The notes below the pieces were generated by a model that ran no database searches, had not been told where the DNA came from, and saw only the letters and a program-made list of their open reading frames with translations. Shown in pieces: positions 36,861 to 45,614 of a stretch of DNA of 64,000 bases. The translations under genes and the position numbers were made by a program. Location: the NCBI RefSeq assembly GCF_021290985.1, contig NZ_JAJOYU010000010.1, positions 62,001-126,000 on the forward strand, written 5' to 3'. The stretch is from Rheinheimera soli. Its GTDB lineage: Bacteria > Pseudomonadota > Gammaproteobacteria > Enterobacterales > Alteromonadaceae. Numbering within the stretch: the first letter of the stretch is position 1; each line of letters starts with the position of its first letter.

Positions 36861-38453
36861 ATGAGTACTGTTACTACAGATCCGCATGCTCATGCTGAGC
36901 ACGAGCATCATGGGCCAGCCAAAGGGTTAAAACGCTGGCTTTACACCACCAATCATAAAGACATAGGTACTTTGTATTTGCTGTTTTCACTGCTGATGTT
37001 TTTTATCGGCGGTGCTATGGCGATGGTGATCCGGGCCGAATTGTTTCAGCCAGGACTGCAAATTGTCGAACCAAACTTCTTTAATCAGATGACCACAGTC
37101 CATGGTCTGATTATGGTGTTTGGCGCTGTAATGCCGGCCTTTACCGGCCTGGCTAACTGGTTGATCCCTATGATGATAGGGGCTCCGGATATGGCGCTGC
37201 CACGGATGAACAACTGGAGTTTCTGGATCCTGCCTTTTGCCTTTAGCATTTTGTTAGCTTCGCTGTTTATGGAAGGTGGTGGCCCTAGCTTTGGCTGGAC
37301 ATTCTACGCACCGCTCTCCACGACTTACAGCAATGACAGCACTGCGCTTTTTGTGTTCTCAGTTCATATTATGGGCATATCGTCCATCATGGGCGCTATT
37401 AACGTCATAGTGACTATTATGAACCTGCGTGCACCTGGCATGACGTATATGAAAATGCCATTGTTTGTCTGGACCTGGTTTATCACAGCTTACCTGTTGA
37501 TTGCCGTTATGCCTGTACTGGCTGGTGTTGTCACTATGGTGCTGACCGATAAGTACTTTGGTACCAGTTTCTTTGATGCAGCTGGCGGCGGCGATCCTGT
37601 GTTGTTCCAGCATATTTTCTGGTTTTTTGGTCACCCTGAAGTTTACATTATGATTTTGCCGGCTTTTGGCATTATCTCCAGCATAGTACCGACCTTCTCA
37701 CGCAAACCGCTGTTTGGTTATGCCTCTATGGTGTACGCAACTTCCAGTATTGCGCTGCTGTCCTTTTTGGTCTGGGCGCACCATATGTTTACCACTGGTA
37801 TGCCGGTCGCCGCAGAACTATTTTTTATGTACTGCACTATGTTGATAGCGGTGCCGACCGGGGTAAAAGTATTTAACTGGGTGGCGACTATGTGGCGAGG
37901 GGCCATGACCTTTGAAGTGCCAATGATGTTTTCTTTGGCCTTTATTGTGCTCTTTACCATAGGCGGCTTCTCGGGCTTGATGCTGGCTATTACACCGGCC
38001 GATTTCCAATACCATGATACCTACTTTGTCGTCGCACATTTCCACTATGTGCTGGTGACAGGTGCCATCTTCTCCATTATGGCTGCTGCTTATTACTGGC
38101 TGCCAAAGTGGACAGGCCATATGTACGACGAAACCTTAGGCCAGTGGCATTTCTGGTGTTCACTGATTTCGGTCAATGTGCTGTTTTTCCCTATGCATTT
38201 TGTCGGCTTAGCTGGTATGCCACGACGGATCCCGGATTACGCTCTGCAATTTGCCGACTTTAATGCCTTGATCAGCATAGGTGGTTTTGCCTTTGGTTTA
38301 TCCCAGTTGCTGTTTGTCTGGCTGGTGGTGAAATGTATTAAAGGCGGTGAAAAAGCCACAGACCAGGTATGGGAAGGAGCTGAAGGGCTGGAGTGGACTA
38401 TTGCTTCTCCTGCGCCTTATCACAGCTTTACTACTCCACCTGAAATTAAGTAG
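36861..38453 (+). CDS. coxA: Cytochrome c oxidase subunit I
   Basis: Catalytic subunit with haem a and the haem a3-CuB site, 530 residues and twelve membrane helices. Key ligands in sequence: TVHGLIMVFGAVMPAFTG (haem a His), WFFGHPEVYIMILPAFGIIS with the His-Tyr cross-link pair, AHHMF with two CuB histidines, and HDTYFVVAHFHYVL with the two haem ligands. An acidic Glu of the D channel is in GHPE-V. The His-rich N-terminal extension (HAHAEHEHH) is unusual and might bind copper. Translation starts ten bases after coxB. Confidence 0.97.
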   Translation: MSTVTTDPHAHAEHEHHGPAKGLKRWLYTTNHKDIGTLYLLFSLLMFFIGGAMAMVIRAELFQPGLQIVEPNFFNQMTTVHGLIMVFGAVMPAFTGLANWLIPMMIGAPDMALPRMNNWSFWILPFAFSILLASLFMEGGGPSFGWTFYAPLSTTYSNDSTALFVFSVHIMGISSIMGAINVIVTIMNLRAPGMTYMKMPLFVWTWFITAYLLIAVMPVLAGVVTMVLTDKYFGTSFFDAAGGGDPVLFQHIFWFFGHPEVYIMILPAFGIISSIVPTFSRKPLFGYASMVYATSSIALLSFLVWAHHMFTTGMPVAAELFFMYCTMLIAVPTGVKVFNWVATMWRGAMTFEVPMMFSLAFIVLFTIGGFSGLMLAITPADFQYHDTYFVVAHFHYVLVTGAIFSIMAAAYYWLPKWTGHMYDETLGQWHFWCSLISVNVLFFPMHFVGLAGMPRRIPDYALQFADFNALISIGGFAFGLSQLLFVWLVVKCIKGGEKATDQVWEGAEGLEWTIASPAPYHSFTTPPEIK

Positions 38454-38461
38454 GAGGACCT

Positions 38462-39025
38462 ATGGCACTGAAGCATCAACCTGTTGTGATTAAACTTTGC
38501 CTGCTGACCGCAGCCATGTTTGGCTTTGGTTATGCCTTGGTGCCTTTGTACGATGTATTTTGTGATTTAACGGGCCTGAACGGTAAAACTTCCACTATGG
38601 CAGCCACAGCAGAGGCTGCCATACCAGATAAACAACGTGAAGTGCTGGTCGAGTTTATTGCCCGCCCGAACAACAACATGCCTTGGGTTTTTGAACCTGT
38701 GGTACATAAAATCCGGGTTCATCCGGGCGAAATCCATCGTATTGATTATCTGGCTCACAATATTACAGGGCGTTCTATGACAGCGCAGGCTGTGCCTTCG
38801 GTATCACCGGGTCAGGCTGCTTTGTATTTTAATAAAATGGAATGTTTCTGTTTTACCCAACAACATCTGACGGCAGGTCAGCAGTTATTGATGCCGTTGC
38901 AATTTTATGTCGATCCCGCACTACCGGAACAATTCAGCACCATCACTTTGTCCTACACCTTGTATGAAGTGGATGCTGTAGCCCCGGTCACTGCAGAGAC
39001 AGCAACAGGGGACAACAATGAGTGA
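38462..39025 (+). CDS. ctaG: Cytochrome c oxidase assembly protein CtaG (Cox11)
   Basis: A 187-residue copper chaperone that delivers copper to CuB of subunit I. One N-terminal membrane helix (LCLLTAAMFGFGYALVPLYD), then a periplasmic immunoglobulin-like domain. The copper-binding motif CFCFTQQHL lies at residues 123-131 (MECFCFTQQ). TAQAVPSVSPGQAALYFNK matches the family. A strong AGGAGG sits five bases before the ATG. The last eight bases overlap coxC. Confidence 0.94.
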   Translation: MALKHQPVVIKLCLLTAAMFGFGYALVPLYDVFCDLTGLNGKTSTMAATAEAAIPDKQREVLVEFIARPNNNMPWVFEPVVHKIRVHPGEIHRIDYLAHNITGRSMTAQAVPSVSPGQAALYFNKMECFCFTQQHLTAGQQLLMPLQFYVDPALPEQFSTITLSYTLYEVDAVAPVTAETATGDNNE

Positions 39026-39899
39026 CAAATATGAACATTATTATGTGCCAGAGCAAAGCCCCTGGCCGATAGTGGGGGCTGTAGCACTTTTCATGATTGC
39101 GTTTGGTGCAGGCAATTATGTCAATGAAGTCACCAAAGACCAGCCGGGTTATGGCGGTTATTTATTGCTGGCTGGCATAGCTACCTTAATTTTTATGTTA
39201 GTGGGCTGGTTCCGTAATGTGATTGATGAGTCGATGAACGGCTTATACAGCAAACAAATGGACAGGTCGTTCCGGCAATGTATGAGCTGGTTTATCTTTT
39301 CCGAAGTGATGTTTTTTGCTGCCTTTTTTGGCGCTTTGTTTTATGCCCGAATGATTGCTATTCCATGGCTGGATGGCGCAAGCAATAACGCCAGTACAGC
39401 TGCAGTATTATGGCCGGCGTTTGAAGCTGCATGGCCTTTACTGAAGACGCCAGGGGGTACTGAAACTCAGGCCATGCCATGGCAGGGTTTACCTTTATAC
39501 AACACCATTATCTTATTAATTTCTTCCGTCACTTTGCATTTTGCTCATACAGGTTTGGAGCAAAACAAAAGAGGCCAGCTAAAGCTGATGTTAGGACTTA
39601 CTATCCTGCTTGGTTCAGTATTTTTGTACCTGCAAGGTGTTGAGTATGTGTATGCCTATCAGGAATTAGGTTTAAAGCTGGACTCAGGCATTTATGGCAA
39701 TACCTTCTTTTTACTGACGGGTTTCCATGGTTTGCATGTCACTTTAGGGGCAGTGTTTTTGCTGGTGATGTTCCTGAGAATTGTGCTGAAGAATCATTTT
39801 ACGGCGCATAAGCATTTTGCCTTTCAGGCAGCGGCCTGGTACTGGCATTTTGTTGATGTGGTCTGGTTATGTTTGTTTGTGTTTGTTTACGTGCTTTAG
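39018..39899 (+). CDS. coxC: Cytochrome c oxidase subunit III
   Basis: A 293-residue membrane protein with seven helices, the third core subunit. Conserved features: YYVPEQSPWPIVGAVALF, the helix III segment MSWFIFSEVMFFAAFFGALF, the loop WPAFEAAWPLLKTPGGTETQ, and the C-terminal GFHGLHVTLGAVFLLVMFLR with FAAWYWHFVDVVW -type ending AAAWYWHFVDVVWLCLF. Its start overlaps ctaG (ATGAGTGA). The strong hairpin just downstream suggests it ends the coxB-coxA-ctaG-coxC transcript. Confidence 0.96.
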   Translation: MSDKYEHYYVPEQSPWPIVGAVALFMIAFGAGNYVNEVTKDQPGYGGYLLLAGIATLIFMLVGWFRNVIDESMNGLYSKQMDRSFRQCMSWFIFSEVMFFAAFFGALFYARMIAIPWLDGASNNASTAAVLWPAFEAAWPLLKTPGGTETQAMPWQGLPLYNTIILLISSVTLHFAHTGLEQNKRGQLKLMLGLTILLGSVFLYLQGVEYVYAYQELGLKLDSGIYGNTFFLLTGFHGLHVTLGAVFLLVMFLRIVLKNHFTAHKHFAFQAAAWYWHFVDVVWLCLFVFVYVL

Positions 39900-39906
39900 G
39901 AGCGAA

Positions 39907-39926
39907 GCGGGTCTGAAAGGACCCGC
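39907..39926 (+). terminator. Hairpin terminator after coxC
   Basis: GCGGGTC (39907-39913), loop TGAAAG, GACCCGC (39920-39926), followed by CTTATT. It sits between the convergent coxC and DUF2909 stops. Confidence 0.65.
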
Positions 39927-39931
39927 CTTAT

Positions 39932-40141
39932 TCAATAGGGTCTGTGGTGAGGGGTGATGAAGCCAAACTGTAGGGCCAGGATCACAGCTATTAATACAAT
40001 GGCTGACCACATGACGCGACGGCCTAAAAATTTCGACATACTGGGCTGATTTTCATCATTTTTCAGCATCAGATATAAAGCACGAAATAAATTAAAAACA
40101 ATAAAGAGCAGTAGTGCAATGAGTAAAAGTTTAATCCACAT
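39932..40141 (-). CDS. DUF2909 small membrane protein
   Basis: A 69-residue protein with two membrane helices (about 2-24 and 45-62) and a short cytoplasmic loop (NDENQPSMSKFLGRRVMW), matching the DUF2909 twin-helix family. Family members are usually found inside cytochrome oxidase clusters, as here, but its role is unknown. It runs against the surrounding genes; GAGG precedes the ATG by four bases. The divergent gene is surf1. Confidence 0.8.
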   Translation of the reverse strand: MWIKLLLIALLLFIVFNLFRALYLMLKNDENQPSMSKFLGRRVMWSAIVLIAVILALQFGFITPHHRPY

Positions 40142-40167
40142 AAAACCTCACGACGGCTGGTTATAAG

Positions 40168-40878
40168 ATGCAAGCTCAGCCGTTTGCCCATTTATCCAGA
40201 CACTGGCTGCTGGCTCTGTGTACTCTGGCTGCTTTTGTCTTATTGATCAAGTTAAGTTACTGGCAGTGGCAACGAGCCGAATATAAACAAGCTCAACTGG
40301 ATCAACTGCATAGCGCACAGCAGCAAGGCCCGGTTCGTTGGACTGATGTACCAGCAATTCCCGTCGAACAACTGGATGGTCTGGAATTGCAAGGCAAAGC
40401 GGTTTGGTTAAAACCAGCAGTCTGGTTGCTGGATAATCAACTGATCCAGGGCAAACCAGGTTATGACGTGGTGATCCCTGTGCTGGTATCGAATCAGGGG
40501 CCAGCCTTATTGGTAAATTTAGGCTGGATTGAAGCCCCTATGAGCCGCGATCAGTTGCCTGAATTGGATATTCCTGCCGAATTTGAGATGGCAGGCTTGT
40601 TACGCACCGAATTAAAAGGTTTCAGGTTGGGCCTGAATCTGGAAGAAACCGGGCTTTGGCCGCAGCGTATGCAACAAGTTGAACCCGCTGAATTATCAAG
40701 AGTATTAGGCCAGGAGCTTTATCCGGCTTTGCTGTATCAATATCAATCCCCTTATTTATATCACTACAAAGCTGTAGTGATGCCACCGGAAAAACACCGT
40801 GCTTATGCTCTGCAATGGTTATTACTGGCTGTTGCTGTCGTAGTTGTGGCTTGGTTTATGTCGAAAAAGGAGCTTTAA
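40168..40878 (+). CDS. SURF1 family oxidase assembly protein
   Basis: A 236-residue protein with helices at both ends (about 12-30 and 213-230) and a periplasmic domain between, the topology of SURF1/Shy1, which helps insert haem a into subunit I. Motifs: WQWQRAEYKQAQLDQL after the first helix, LLDNQLIQGKPGYDVVIP, LLVNLGWIEAP and HRAYALQWLLLA at the end. First gene of a plus-strand run with the next four genes, all concerned with haem a, copper and oxidase assembly. Confidence 0.9.
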   Translation: MQAQPFAHLSRHWLLALCTLAAFVLLIKLSYWQWQRAEYKQAQLDQLHSAQQQGPVRWTDVPAIPVEQLDGLELQGKAVWLKPAVWLLDNQLIQGKPGYDVVIPVLVSNQGPALLVNLGWIEAPMSRDQLPELDIPAEFEMAGLLRTELKGFRLGLNLEETGLWPQRMQQVEPAELSRVLGQELYPALLYQYQSPYLYHYKAVVMPPEKHRAYALQWLLLAVAVVVVAWFMSKKEL

Positions 40879-41376
40879 ATGGCCAAGAAGAAGTTTTTAG
40901 TGCTGTTTTTGTTGTGTTCTTTATTGCCTTTGGCTTTTGCTCAGGCATTTTTATCTTTGGGCTGGTTTGGCAGCGCCACCACCAACAAAGGCCAGTGGCT
41001 GAAGGAAGAAATCATATTGTTACCGGCGGCCAGCGGCGATGTGCACTGGCGACTGGTGTATGTCACCAATGAAGCAGTATGCACAACGCTTTGCCAGAAT
41101 GCCCATTACGGTATGCAGCAAGTGTATACAGCCCTTGGCCGTAAGCAGCAGCATCTGGATTTATGGCAAACAGGAGGTAACAAACCTCAAGTCTTGCAGT
41201 GGCAACCTTTGCCTGCTGGTGTTGATAGCCTGCAGCAACAGCTGGTACTGGTAGACATGCACGGTTTGGCATTAATGACTTATCCGGTGGCGGAAGATAA
41301 AACGCAGATGGTGCAAACAGGTAAAGCCATTCTGACCGATTTAAACAAGCTGCTGAAATACGACAGGGGGTTGTAA
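40879..41376 (+). CDS. Membrane-anchored CxxxC protein of the oxidase cluster, SCO-like
   Basis: The 165-residue product has an N-terminal hydrophobic anchor (FLVLFLLCSLLPLAFAQAF) and a periplasmic domain. The stretch WRLVYVTNEAVCTTLCQNAH, with Cys68 and Cys72, lines up by position with the copper-binding strand and CPDIC loop of the SCO protein encoded at 43270 (WTLIFVGYTHCPDICPMTMA), and LVLVDMHGLALM (His128) falls where SCO has its C-terminal strand and follows its ligand His. So I infer a thioredoxin-fold protein with a copper- or thiol-active CxxxC pair. It is commonly annotated as hypothetical. The ATG directly follows the surf1 stop and AAGGAG, and it overlaps ctaA by one base. Confidence 0.7.
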   Translation: MAKKKFLVLFLLCSLLPLAFAQAFLSLGWFGSATTNKGQWLKEEIILLPAASGDVHWRLVYVTNEAVCTTLCQNAHYGMQQVYTALGRKQQHLDLWQTGGNKPQVLQWQPLPAGVDSLQQQLVLVDMHGLALMTYPVAEDKTQMVQTGKAILTDLNKLLKYDRGL

Positions 41377-42356
41377 TGAAAACCCTGAAACGTCTTGTCA
41401 CTGGCTCTATAGTTCTGACCATGCTGGTTATTATCCTTGGTGCTTATACCCGCTTGACCGATGCAGGTTTAGGTTGTCCGGACTGGCCAGGTTGTTACGG
41501 CTTCTTAAAGGTGCCACAGCAGGCTCATCATATTGAGCAAGCTCAGGCTTTGTTCCCGGAACGGCCGCTGGAGAGTCATAAAGCCTGGAATGAAATGATC
41601 CACCGTTATTTTGCCGGTACTTTGGGCTTACTTATTCTGGCTATTTTCCTGTTCAGCCTGAAACAAAAACGACTGTTGTTGCCGTCCTTATTGTTAGGTC
41701 TGGTGATCTTCCAGGCGGCTTTAGGCATGTGGACTGTCACTTTGGCTTTGCATCCTGTGATAGTGATGGGGCATTTATTGGGTGGTTTTACGCTGCTGTC
41801 TTTATTGGCTTTGTACTGGTGGCAACTGCAACCAGCTCCTGTCATTGCAGTGAAACAAAGTTTGAAGCTGTTGTTTTGGCCGGTATTGCTGGTGCTGGCA
41901 GCACAAATTGCCTTGGGCGGCTGGACTGCAGCCAATTATGCCGCTTTGTCCTGTATTCAGTTACCTGTCTGTGAGCCTGGCTGGACCAATCAGCTTAATT
42001 TTGATGAAGCTTTTTCGTTGCACTTGGGCTATGACAACTACGAATACGGCGTGATGAGCCAAAGTGCACGAGCTACAGTGCATGTGATGCACCGCATAGG
42101 AGCTGTGATTACTTTAGTGGTAGTGGCTGCCTACGCCATAGCCTTGTTGCGCAGCAGTTCAGGTGTGCTGAAAAAGTTAGCTTTAGCTGTACTGGCACTT
42201 TTGGTGCTGCAATTTAGTTTGGGGCTTGCCAATGTAGTACTGCATTTGCCTTTGGGTAATGCGGTGGCACATAACTTTGTGGCGGCCAATTTAGTCATGT
42301 GTCTGGTGGTCATTGGGTATCAGCTGCACAGAAACAAGGAGTCTGCTTATGCTTAA
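41376..42356 (+). CDS. ctaA: Haem A synthase (CtaA/COX15)
   Basis: Oxidises the C8 methyl of haem O to a formyl group, giving haem A. A 326-residue protein with eight membrane helices; ligand histidines are in [14 protein letters not shown] and [11 protein letters not shown] in the first half and [11 protein letters not shown] and [12 protein letters not shown] in the second. [20 protein letters not shown] near the start is the family signature. A CxxxxxxC pair (CIQLPVC) lies in the second half. It overlaps ctaB at its 3' end. Confidence 0.95.
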   Translation: MKTLKRLVTGSIVLTMLVIILGAYTRLTDAGLGCPDWPGCYGFLKVPQQAHHIEQAQALFPERPLESHKAWNEMIHRYFAGTLGLLILAIFLFSLKQKRLLLPSLLLGLVIFQAALGMWTVTLALHPVIVMGHLLGGFTLLSLLALYWWQLQPAPVIAVKQSLKLLFWPVLLVLAAQIALGGWTAANYAALSCIQLPVCEPGWTNQLNFDEAFSLHLGYDNYEYGVMSQSARATVHVMHRIGAVITLVVVAAYAIALLRSSSGVLKKLALAVLALLVLQFSLGLANVVLHLPLGNAVAHNFVAANLVMCLVVIGYQLHRNKESAYA

Positions 42357-43254
42357 AGTTCTGGCGTTACCCCAACACTACAGCCAGCAATGGCGCGATT
42401 ATTATCAACTGACCAAACCTAAAGTGGTGGCGCTGTTAGTGCTGACAGCCTGGGTGGGTATGATGCTGGCGCAGCCCGGTTTGCCTAAATTAGGCCTGAT
42501 GATAGCGGCGACTTTAGGCATAGGCTTATTGTCAGCTGCAGCCGCAGCCATGAATCATATAGTGGATCAGCGTATTGATGCGCAAATGGCCCGCACCTAC
42601 AACAGACCCGTAGCCCGCGGCCGTTTATCGACAACGCAAGCCGTTAAGTTTTCAGTACTGCTGGCTGGTACTGGCTTTCTGCTGTTGTTTATTGCAGTGA
42701 ATCCACTGACAGCCTGGCTAACCCTCGCCAGTTTGTTTGGTTATGCCGTGGTCTACACCATGTTTTTAAAACGAGCGACGCCGCAGAATATCGTGATTGG
42801 CGGTTTAGCTGGTGCTATGCCACCGCTGTTAGGCTGGACAGCTATGACAGCTGAAGTACATGCACACGCCCTGTTATTAGTGATGATTATATTCACCTGG
42901 ACGCCGCCGCATTTCTGGGCGCTGGCTATTCATCGCCGCGACGACTATGCCAAAGTAAATATGCCAATGTTGCCTGTGACCCACGGCATCGAATTCACCA
43001 AAAGTGCCATTTTCCTTTATACCCTGGTGCTGTTCTTGGTGTGCTTATTGCCTTATCTGGTCGGTATGACGGGTGCTGTGTATCTGGTCGGAAGCACAGT
43101 GCTGAATTTAGGTTTTATCTGGTACGCCTGGCAACTGAAGTTTAACGCTAAACCTGAAACCGCTATGGCTACTTTTAAATTTTCGATTTGGCATCTGATG
43201 GTGTTATTTTTGGTATTGTTGCTGGACCATTATTGGTTTATCTCAGCGCTTTAA
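42349..43254 (+). CDS. ctaB: Haem O synthase (protoheme IX farnesyltransferase)
   Basis: A UbiA-fold prenyltransferase, 301 residues and about nine helices, that adds a farnesyl group to protohaem. The first Asp-rich motif is [19 protein letters not shown], the second is the [16 protein letters not shown] segment. [18 protein letters not shown] is the family start. I chose ATG 42349 because AAGGAG lies seven bases upstream; a longer in-frame start at 42313 would overlap ctaA by 44 bases. Named cyoE in bo3-type clusters. Confidence 0.95.
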   Translation: MLKVLALPQHYSQQWRDYYQLTKPKVVALLVLTAWVGMMLAQPGLPKLGLMIAATLGIGLLSAAAAAMNHIVDQRIDAQMARTYNRPVARGRLSTTQAVKFSVLLAGTGFLLLFIAVNPLTAWLTLASLFGYAVVYTMFLKRATPQNIVIGGLAGAMPPLLGWTAMTAEVHAHALLLVMIIFTWTPPHFWALAIHRRDDYAKVNMPMLPVTHGIEFTKSAIFLYTLVLFLVCLLPYLVGMTGAVYLVGSTVLNLGFIWYAWQLKFNAKPETAMATFKFSIWHLMVLFLVLLLDHYWFISAL

Positions 43255-43269
43255 CAGAAAGAGGATTGT

Positions 43270-43908
43270 ATGCAGAAGTGGTTATGGGGTCTTGTAGCGG
43301 TAGTCGCATTGGCGGCTGGTCTGTGGTTATCTGCCAGTTTTAAATCCACTACAGCAGATCCTGTGGCTGCTTTGGTCTACCCAACACCTAGAGCCTTAAC
43401 TGACTTTAATTTACTGGATGAGCAAAATCAGCCAGTGGGTGTAAAGGATTTGCAGGGGCACTGGACGCTGATTTTTGTCGGCTACACCCATTGCCCTGAT
43501 ATTTGCCCTATGACCATGGCGAAGTTAGCTGGTATGTATCAGGATTTAGTGAAGCTAACACCTGAACCACTGGAAATCTGGTTTGTGTCGGTCGACCCAA
43601 AGCGGGACACGCCTGAGCAATTAGCTCAGTACATCAGCTACTTTAACCAGGCGCCTATTAAAGCTAGAACAGCCGACCACAAAGATTTATTCCCTTTTAT
43701 CCGCCAACTGGGTTTGATGTATGCCATTAATGAGGGTACAGAAGAACGTTATACCGTCGATCACAGTGCCAGCTTAGCACTGCTCAATCCACAAGGCGCA
43801 GTAGTCGCTATGTTTAAACCAGAAATGAAACCTGGCGCAGTGCCACTGATTAATAACCAACAATTTTTAGCCGATTATCCTTTGGTGATAGCTGCAGCAA
43901 CTCGCTAA
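43270..43908 (+). CDS. SCO1/SenC copper chaperone
   Basis: A 212-residue membrane-anchored (residues 4-24) thioredoxin-fold protein that prepares the CuA site of subunit II. The metal-binding residues are Cys75 and Cys79 in GYTHCPDICP and His165 in YTVDHSASLALL. Other marks: VSVDPKRDTPEQLAQYIS and FPFIRQLGLMYAIN. It is the last gene of the surf1-to-sco run. SD AGAGGA precedes the ATG. The hairpin at 43913-43940 ends the run. Confidence 0.94.
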   Translation: MQKWLWGLVAVVALAAGLWLSASFKSTTADPVAALVYPTPRALTDFNLLDEQNQPVGVKDLQGHWTLIFVGYTHCPDICPMTMAKLAGMYQDLVKLTPEPLEIWFVSVDPKRDTPEQLAQYISYFNQAPIKARTADHKDLFPFIRQLGLMYAINEGTEERYTVDHSASLALLNPQGAVVAMFKPEMKPGAVPLINNQQFLADYPLVIAAATR

Positions 43909-43912
43909 CTTT

Positions 43913-43940
43913 GATGCAGTGCCCTTTGGGTGACTGCATC
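43913..43940 (+). terminator. Hairpin at the end of the surf1-sco run
   Basis: GATGCAGT (about 43913-43920) and ACTGCATC (about 43933-43940) form the base, with a GCCC/GGGT upper stem. The following bases are T-rich (TTACGTTTTG) without a pure T run. Confidence 0.6.
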
Positions 43941-43953
43941 TTACGTTTTGTAG

Positions 43954-44002
43954 GTTGCAATCGCCGCAGGCATTGCAACGCTGTGTAATCGAAGGCATTA
44001 CA
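43954..44002. repeat. Tandem pair of related palindromes
   Basis: Two imperfect copies of one design: GTTGCAAT (43954-43961) with ATTGCAAC (43972-43979) around CGCCGCAGGC, and TGTAAT (43984-43989) with ATTACA (43997-44002) around CGAAGGC. Both share the order -AAT-CG-...-GGC-ATT- and both end in a -CAAC sequence. The surrounding 220 bases hold no other gene. This looks like a REP-type intergenic repeat. Confidence 0.5.
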
Positions 44003-44135
44003 ACTATTGTTCTGCAGAACATATCATCACTAATCCAACCTCAGGCTTTACAAGCTATTGCGACAGGCCCTATGGTGGGAGATGTATGCATAACAAGAAG
44101 TTATGGGACAAACTCCACCACAGAAGCAGAGCCTT

Positions 44136-45152
44136 ATGAAAAAATTTCTATCCAGCGCCTTAGTCCCACTGCTGATTCTAGCTGTGGCATTTAGCCTTCA
44201 TGTCAGCGCCGAAGATTTTAGTCAATATGGTCCAAAAGAATTTACCACCCCCAATAAATGGACAGCGATAGTTGCTGCTTATGAGCCGGAAATTAAGGCT
44301 ATAGATCAGGCCTTTGCCGAGCTTAAAGACGCAAAAATAGAAAAAACACTGACCATCCGCGGCGTAAAGTACCAATTAGGCCATTATAAAGGTGAACCCA
44401 TTGTCATTTTTACTACGGGTGTCAGCGTGCCAAACGCCGCAATGACAATGCAAATGGCGCTGGACTATTTTCCTATTGAACGGGTCGTGATGATGGGTAT
44501 TGCTGGTGCTGTGGATCCACAATTCCAGCCGGGCGATATAGCTATTCCTGAACGCTGGTACTTCCACGATGAATCTGTTTATGTGAATCCTGATCCGGCC
44601 AAACCCGGCAAATTTATTCTGCCCGATTATTATGAACAGGCATTAGCAAGCTACCGGAAGCGTAAAAAGCAGGACCCGCATTCACCTGCCTACGAAAACT
44701 TTGGTTATATCCATCCTGAAGAAATGGCCGTGATTAAACAAGGCTGGGACAGCCCGCAGCAAATGCCTTATTTCACCGCCACAACAGAATTAATCGAGCT
44801 GGCCAAAAAAGCGGTTGCTACTATAGATCCAATCAAAATGCCATCTGGTCACCCAATACAAATCAAAGTGGGAGGTAATGGTGTAACAGGCTCGGTATTT
44901 TTAGATAACGCGCAGTACCGCCAATGGCTGCAAAAAGTATTTCAGGCAGAAGTCACTGAAATGGAATCGGCTGCTGTGGCTCAGGTCTGTTTTGTGAACG
45001 AAGTCGACTGGATAGTGATCCGCTCCGTCAGTGATTTAGCCGGCGGCCAACAAGGTAAAAACGAAGAAAATGTGTTTGATGCCATAGCCTCAGGCACTGG
45101 CACTAAATTGCTGCTGGGGTTGTTGGATCAGATAGTGTTGGCAAGGCCCTGA
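44136..45152 (+). CDS. Secreted MTA/SAH nucleosidase-family (PNP_UDP fold) protein
   Basis: A 338-residue protein with a signal peptide (MKKFLSSALVPLLILAVAFS, then LHVSAE), followed by a nucleoside phosphorylase/nucleosidase fold. Family marks: TTGVSVPNAAMTMQMALDYF near residue 95 in place of the usual GVGKVNAA loop, MMGIAGAVDPQFQPGDIAIP, and TEMESAAVAQVCFVNEVDWI followed by IRSVSDLAG with the catalytic Asp in the position expected for these hydrolases. The usual bacterial MTA/SAH nucleosidase is about 230 residues and cytosolic; this one is exported and about 80 residues longer. It may process extracellular or periplasmic nucleosides. In the MTA sense it could feed the mtnB pathway, but that is inference. 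Confidence 0.7.
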   Translation: MKKFLSSALVPLLILAVAFSLHVSAEDFSQYGPKEFTTPNKWTAIVAAYEPEIKAIDQAFAELKDAKIEKTLTIRGVKYQLGHYKGEPIVIFTTGVSVPNAAMTMQMALDYFPIERVVMMGIAGAVDPQFQPGDIAIPERWYFHDESVYVNPDPAKPGKFILPDYYEQALASYRKRKKQDPHSPAYENFGYIHPEEMAVIKQGWDSPQQMPYFTATTELIELAKKAVATIDPIKMPSGHPIQIKVGGNGVTGSVFLDNAQYRQWLQKVFQAEVTEMESAAVAQVCFVNEVDWIVIRSVSDLAGGQQGKNEENVFDAIASGTGTKLLLGLLDQIVLARP

Positions 45153-45164
45153 TTGGGGATATCG

Positions 45165-45614
45165 ATGTTTAACAACAGCAAAACCTTTTTTATAATAATG
45201 TTTGTTGGGGCCTCAATCTGGTGCCTTTACTTAGGCCACATAGCAATAGAGGGTTTAAAGGCTAGTGGATGGCCCAGTGTTGATGGTGTTATTACTTCTG
45301 GCAGTGCAAAGCGTGTCGATCACAGCAAAGAGCGGTATATCATTGAAGTTGAGTATAAGTATTCAATTGGGCATAAAAGCTTCACAGGTAATAGATTATC
45401 GAACTTAAACTCCTTACTCGACAGCTCAGAAAAAGACATCGCTTTAAAGCGATACTCCGCTGATAGTAGTGTGAAGGTTTATTACGATCCCAATAACCAT
45501 CAAAACGCTTATTTAGTCACAGGGGTACACTTAGTCACTTATGTTTTATGGTTAGCTTCTTTAGGTATGGCTGTATTTTCAGTGCTTAGTTTGAGAAAAC
45601 TCCTGAAAACTTAA
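45165..45614 (+). CDS. DUF3592 membrane protein
   Basis: A 149-residue protein with two membrane helices (about 8-28 and 120-140) and a periplasmic beta-domain in between, typical of DUF3592: GWPSVDGVITSGSAKRV, YIIEVEYKYSIGHKSFTGNR and VKVYYDPNNHQNAYL. Function unknown. It begins 12 bases after the nucleosidase-family gene with GGGGA five bases before the ATG, so the two may be co-transcribed. Its base composition is more A/T-rich than neighbouring core genes, and it is followed by a repeat-rich spacer. Confidence 0.7.
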   Translation: MFNNSKTFFIIMFVGASIWCLYLGHIAIEGLKASGWPSVDGVITSGSAKRVDHSKERYIIEVEYKYSIGHKSFTGNRLSNLNSLLDSSEKDIALKRYSADSSVKVYYDPNNHQNAYLVTGVHLVTYVLWLASLGMAVFSVLSLRKLLKT

